Shown here: one piece after another, positions 61,763 through 64,000 of the stretch
Numbering within the stretch: the stretch's first letter is position 1
Layout: each line of letters opens with the position of its first letter
Origin: Stackebrandtia albiflava
GTDB taxonomy: Bacteria > Actinomycetota > Actinomycetes > Mycobacteriales > Micromonosporaceae
Reading direction: 5' to 3'
Assembly: GCF_007994225.1 (NCBI RefSeq)
Contig: NZ_VLLL01000005.1
Coordinates: 624,359-688,358 of the forward strand
DNA: 64,000 nucleotides
Position numbers and translations under genes: made by a program
The notes under the pieces: generated by a model
The model's database searches: none
What the model was told of the DNA's origin: nothing
The model's input: the letters and a program-made list of their open reading frames with translations, nothing else

Positions 61763-62530
61763 TCAGTCGAGCAGCTTCTCCCTCAACCGCTCCACGTCGT
61801 GGAAGCCGATGGCGTAGGCGTACTCCTCGATCCCGCCGAACAGGGTGTCGATGTTCTCCAGCAGTCCGAGCATGGCCTCGGCCTCGGGCAGGATGCCCCA
61901 CTGGTCGTGCTCGTCGGCGCCCTCGGACAACCGCCACTCGCGGTACCTGCCCATGCCCTGGGCGGTCAGCGCGTAATCGGCGGCGATGTCGGCCTCCGGC
62001 ACGCCGAGCAGCGCCAGGGTCACACCCGCCACGATGCCGGTGCGGTCCTTGCCCGCCATGCAGTGGAACACCAGCGGCGTCGCGCCGCACATCAGTTCGA
62101 GGGTGCCCCGGACGGCTTCCGCGCCGCATTCGGCCATGGCGGTGTAACGCTGCACCAGGAACGGCACGGGGGAGGGTTCCCGTGTCACGTCGCGCCGGAA
62201 CCTTTCCCACGGGATGTGGCTGAGTTCCAGGTGGACGACGTCCACACCCCGGTCGGGGGCGAACCCGCCGGTGTTGGCGATCTCGCTGCCGCGGCGCAGG
62301 TCGACCACGGTCTTGAGCCCGACCTTGTCGACGAGCAGGTCGACGTCCTCCGGGCAGGCGTTGCCGAACTGATCGGAGCGGTACACGAGTCCGTTACGGA
62401 CGGTGCGGCCGTCGCGGGTACGCAGGCCACCGAGGTCGCGGAAGTTGAACACGGTGCGCATGGCGATGAAGCGCGGGTCTCCGTCGGGGTGGGGCGCGAG
62501 GGCGGGGCGAGTGGTCTCTTCGCTGCTCAT
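61763..62530 (-). CDS. Tyrosine/dual-specificity phosphatase (PtpB-like)
   Basis: Phosphatase of 255 residues. The active site is HCMAGKDRT with Cys157 and Arg163, the extended P-loop with Lys/Asp of PtpB-type enzymes (C-x5-R with KD). An N-terminal FNFRDLGGLRT block is typical. Some members act on phosphoinositides. No signal peptide. ATG 62530; 108 bp upstream of the SpoIIE-type gene with TATCAT as a possible -10 for that gene. Confidence 0.9.
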   Translation of the reverse strand: MSSEETTRPALAPHPDGDPRFIAMRTVFNFRDLGGLRTRDGRTVRNGLVYRSDQFGNACPEDVDLLVDKVGLKTVVDLRRGSEIANTGGFAPDRGVDVVHLELSHIPWERFRRDVTREPSPVPFLVQRYTAMAECGAEAVRGTLELMCGATPLVFHCMAGKDRTGIVAGVTLALLGVPEADIAADYALTAQGMGRYREWRLSEGADEHDQWGILPEAEAMLGLLENIDTLFGGIEEYAYAIGFHDVERLREKLLD

Positions 62531-62669
62531 GAGTCCTACCAGGGTGAGTCGGGGCGGTGGAGGACGATCCAGCCGCGCGCGACCCCGGCACGGGCCGCCG
62601 CGAACCGGCGGCGTCGTGTGACTACGACCCTAACCGGCCGTACCGGCGAAGCCCACCCCCGGCACGCGA

Positions 62670-62701
62670 ACGGCCCGGAGGCGTGATGACCTCCGGGCCG
62701 T
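62670..62701 (-). terminator. Hairpin after the DUF349 gene
   Basis: Perfect 12-base arms (62670-62681 and 62690-62701) with an eight-base loop, 16 bases past the DUF349 stop on the minus strand. No T-run. Confidence 0.6.
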
Positions 62702-62717
62702 GCACGTGTCGGTCAGG

Positions 62718-63938
62718 TCACTGGGCCTTCTCGGCCAGCTGCAGTACCTGGCGCTTGCTGTTCAGCGCGTCCTCGGCCTTGCGGATCCGCTTGGCGTCGC
62801 CGTCGTTCTTGGCGCGCTCCAGACGCTCCTCCGCCTCGGCGACCTGCTCCCGCATCTGCATCAGCAACGGGTTCTCCGCGATCGGCGTGCGCCGCCACGC
62901 CACGTCCAGGGCGGCACGGATCTTGTCGTCGACGGCACGCAGGCGGCGCATCAGGCCACCGGCGGCGTCACGGGGCACGTGGCCGATCTCCTCCCACTGC
63001 GCCTGGATCTCCCGGTACGCCTGCTGGGCGGCACGCGGGTCGGCGTCCACGTCGATCGCCTCGGCCGTGGCCAACAGCTCCCGCTTCTTCGTGAGGTTCT
63101 CCTTCTGCTCGGCGTCACGCGCCGAGAACACCTCACTGCGTGCCGAGAAGAACCGGTCCTGTGCCGCGCGGAACCGCTTCCACAGTTTCTGCTCGGCGTC
63201 GGGTGCGACGCGCCCGGCGTCCTTCCACTCCGACATCAGGCGCTTGAGCCGGTCGGCGGTCTCCGCCCAGTCGGTGGAGCCGGCCAGCTTCTCGGCCTCG
63301 GCGATCAGCTCCTCCTTGCGGACCGCGATCACCTTGCGTTCGGAGTCGAGGGAGGCGAAGTGGGCGCCGCGGCGGCGGGTGAACGCGTCGCGGGCGGCGG
63401 CGAACCGACGCCACAGCGCCTGGTCGGTCTTCCGGTCCGCGCCGTGGACGGTCTTCCACTCGTCGGCGATGGCCTTCAACCGGTCCCCGGCGGCCTTCCA
63501 CTGCGTGGAGTTCTCGGCCAGCGTCTCCGCCTCGGCGGCGAGGGCCTCCTTGCGGGCGACGGCGTCGGCGCGGGCGGCGGACTTGGCCTCCTTGGCCTCG
63601 TCGGCCTTGACGGCGGCGCGTTCGGCCAGTTCCTCCAGTCGCGCGGCGAGACCGTCGAGATCACCGATCGCGTGGGCGTCGGTGAGTGACGCCTGGAGCT
63701 TCTTGATCGTCGCCGCGGTGTGCTGCGGGTCGGCGTTGCCGGCGTTCAGGCGCGCGGCGACCAGGTCGACCTCGGTGACGAGATCGTCGAACCGGCGCGC
63801 GAAGTGGGCCAAGCCTTCCTCTGGTGACCCCGCCTGCCACGAACCGATAACCCGTTCGCCGGCCGCCGTCTTGACGAAGACGGTACCGTCGGAGTCGATT
63901 CGGCCGAACCGTGTCACTTCCTGGTTCTCACCGCTCAT
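62718..63938 (-). CDS. DUF349 coiled-coil protein
   Basis: Helical protein of 406 residues with at least three DUF349 repeats, each of the form DRLKxxxxEWKxxGR-xxxxxxxLWKRFRxAxDxF (about 155-215, 230-290 and 300-350). N terminus has VTRFGRIDSDGTVFVKTAAGERVIG, a small beta part. Highly charged, no membrane segment. DUF349 proteins are often near RelA or in RNA-linked roles, but the function here is unknown. ATG 63938; GGGAAC is just ahead. Confidence 0.85.
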   Translation of the reverse strand: MSGENQEVTRFGRIDSDGTVFVKTAAGERVIGSWQAGSPEEGLAHFARRFDDLVTEVDLVAARLNAGNADPQHTAATIKKLQASLTDAHAIGDLDGLAARLEELAERAAVKADEAKEAKSAARADAVARKEALAAEAETLAENSTQWKAAGDRLKAIADEWKTVHGADRKTDQALWRRFAAARDAFTRRRGAHFASLDSERKVIAVRKEELIAEAEKLAGSTDWAETADRLKRLMSEWKDAGRVAPDAEQKLWKRFRAAQDRFFSARSEVFSARDAEQKENLTKKRELLATAEAIDVDADPRAAQQAYREIQAQWEEIGHVPRDAAGGLMRRLRAVDDKIRAALDVAWRRTPIAENPLLMQMREQVAEAEERLERAKNDGDAKRIRKAEDALNSKRQVLQLAEKAQ

Positions 63939-64000
63939 GGCGTTCCCTATTCCCTAGCCGGATCTGTCGTGTCGCCGGGCCTGTGGCCCGACCAGTTGCC
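63939..64000. other. Right edge, promoter of the DUF349 gene
   Basis: The last 62 bases carry no gene. On the minus strand TAGGGAATAGGGAAC leads to the DUF349 start; the second part is probably the ribosome site. The promoter itself may lie outside the window. Confidence 0.4.

Overview
The window is chromosomal DNA from a high-GC actinomycete. The evidence is GC-rich codon use on both strands, many GTG and TTG starts, and actinobacterial gene families: a SAV_6107-type HEPN protein, a SCO5389-type protein, DUF3046 next to recA, an ImuA'/ImuB/DnaE2 mutasome, a PASTA kinase and SigE-family sigma factors. It looks like housekeeping plus adaptive genes. I saw no insertion sequence, integrase, prophage, CRISPR array, rRNA or tRNA. 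The exact genus cannot be read from the window; a Micromonosporales/Glycomycetales-like actinomycete is only a guess.

Layout. 1-4.1 kb: end of a cysteine-rich peptide gene, threonine aldolase, an ABC exporter pair, and an iron-responsive bfd-bfr locus with IdeR/DmdR-like boxes. 4.1-10 kb: a PknL-like PASTA kinase, a methyltransferase, a membrane-anchored Ser/Pro-rich protein, a prenyl diphosphate synthase and divergent metF, a neighbourhood recalling the pknL region of mycobacteria. 10-13.1 kb: a PepSY protein divergent from an OmpR-type two-component system; the PepSY protein and the sensor both carry long aspartate runs. 14.4-20.6 kb: a consensus SOS box heads HEPN-imuA'-imuB-dnaE2. 20.7-24.3 kb: a CooC/MinD-like ATPase behind a TTGACA promoter with a Zur/Fur-like palindrome, a SCO5389-type protein, a flavin monooxygenase-like protein and a TIGR01777 epimerase. 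24.3-27.9 kb: a Tat/lipobox multicopper oxidase with an operator-like palindrome, and a secreted GH6 cellulase with a perfect CebR box. 28-31.3 kb: 2-oxoacid dehydrogenase E2 and E3.

31.9-35.7 kb holds two tandem paralogous modules, each a SigE-family sigma factor translationally coupled to a membrane-anchored beta-propeller-like partner. 35.7-47 kb holds methyltransferase, macrodomain, GNAT, Lhr helicase, PhoD-type phosphatase and transport genes. 47.1-50.4 kb has a PPOX-type flavoprotein divergent from a MocR regulator over a 16-bp dyad, then an MFS exporter. 50.4-54.5 kb carries DUF3046, recA (SOS box plus a possible PafBC-type promoter), recX, an NrtR-like Nudix regulator and citrate synthase. 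54.7-64 kb carries a ZnT9-like CDF transporter, DUF2203, an MFS exporter facing DUF1990 over a 21-bp inverted repeat, miaB, a PAS-GAF-SpoIIE phosphatase, a tyrosine phosphatase and a DUF349 protein.

The clearest coordinated theme is DNA damage: two exact GAAC-N4-GTTC boxes, one before recA and one before the mutagenic polymerase operon, imply shared LexA control. The least explained parts are the aspartate-rich sensor/PepSY pair, the doubled sigma/propeller modules, the palindrome-controlled ATPase operon and the cut-off Cys-rich peptide.
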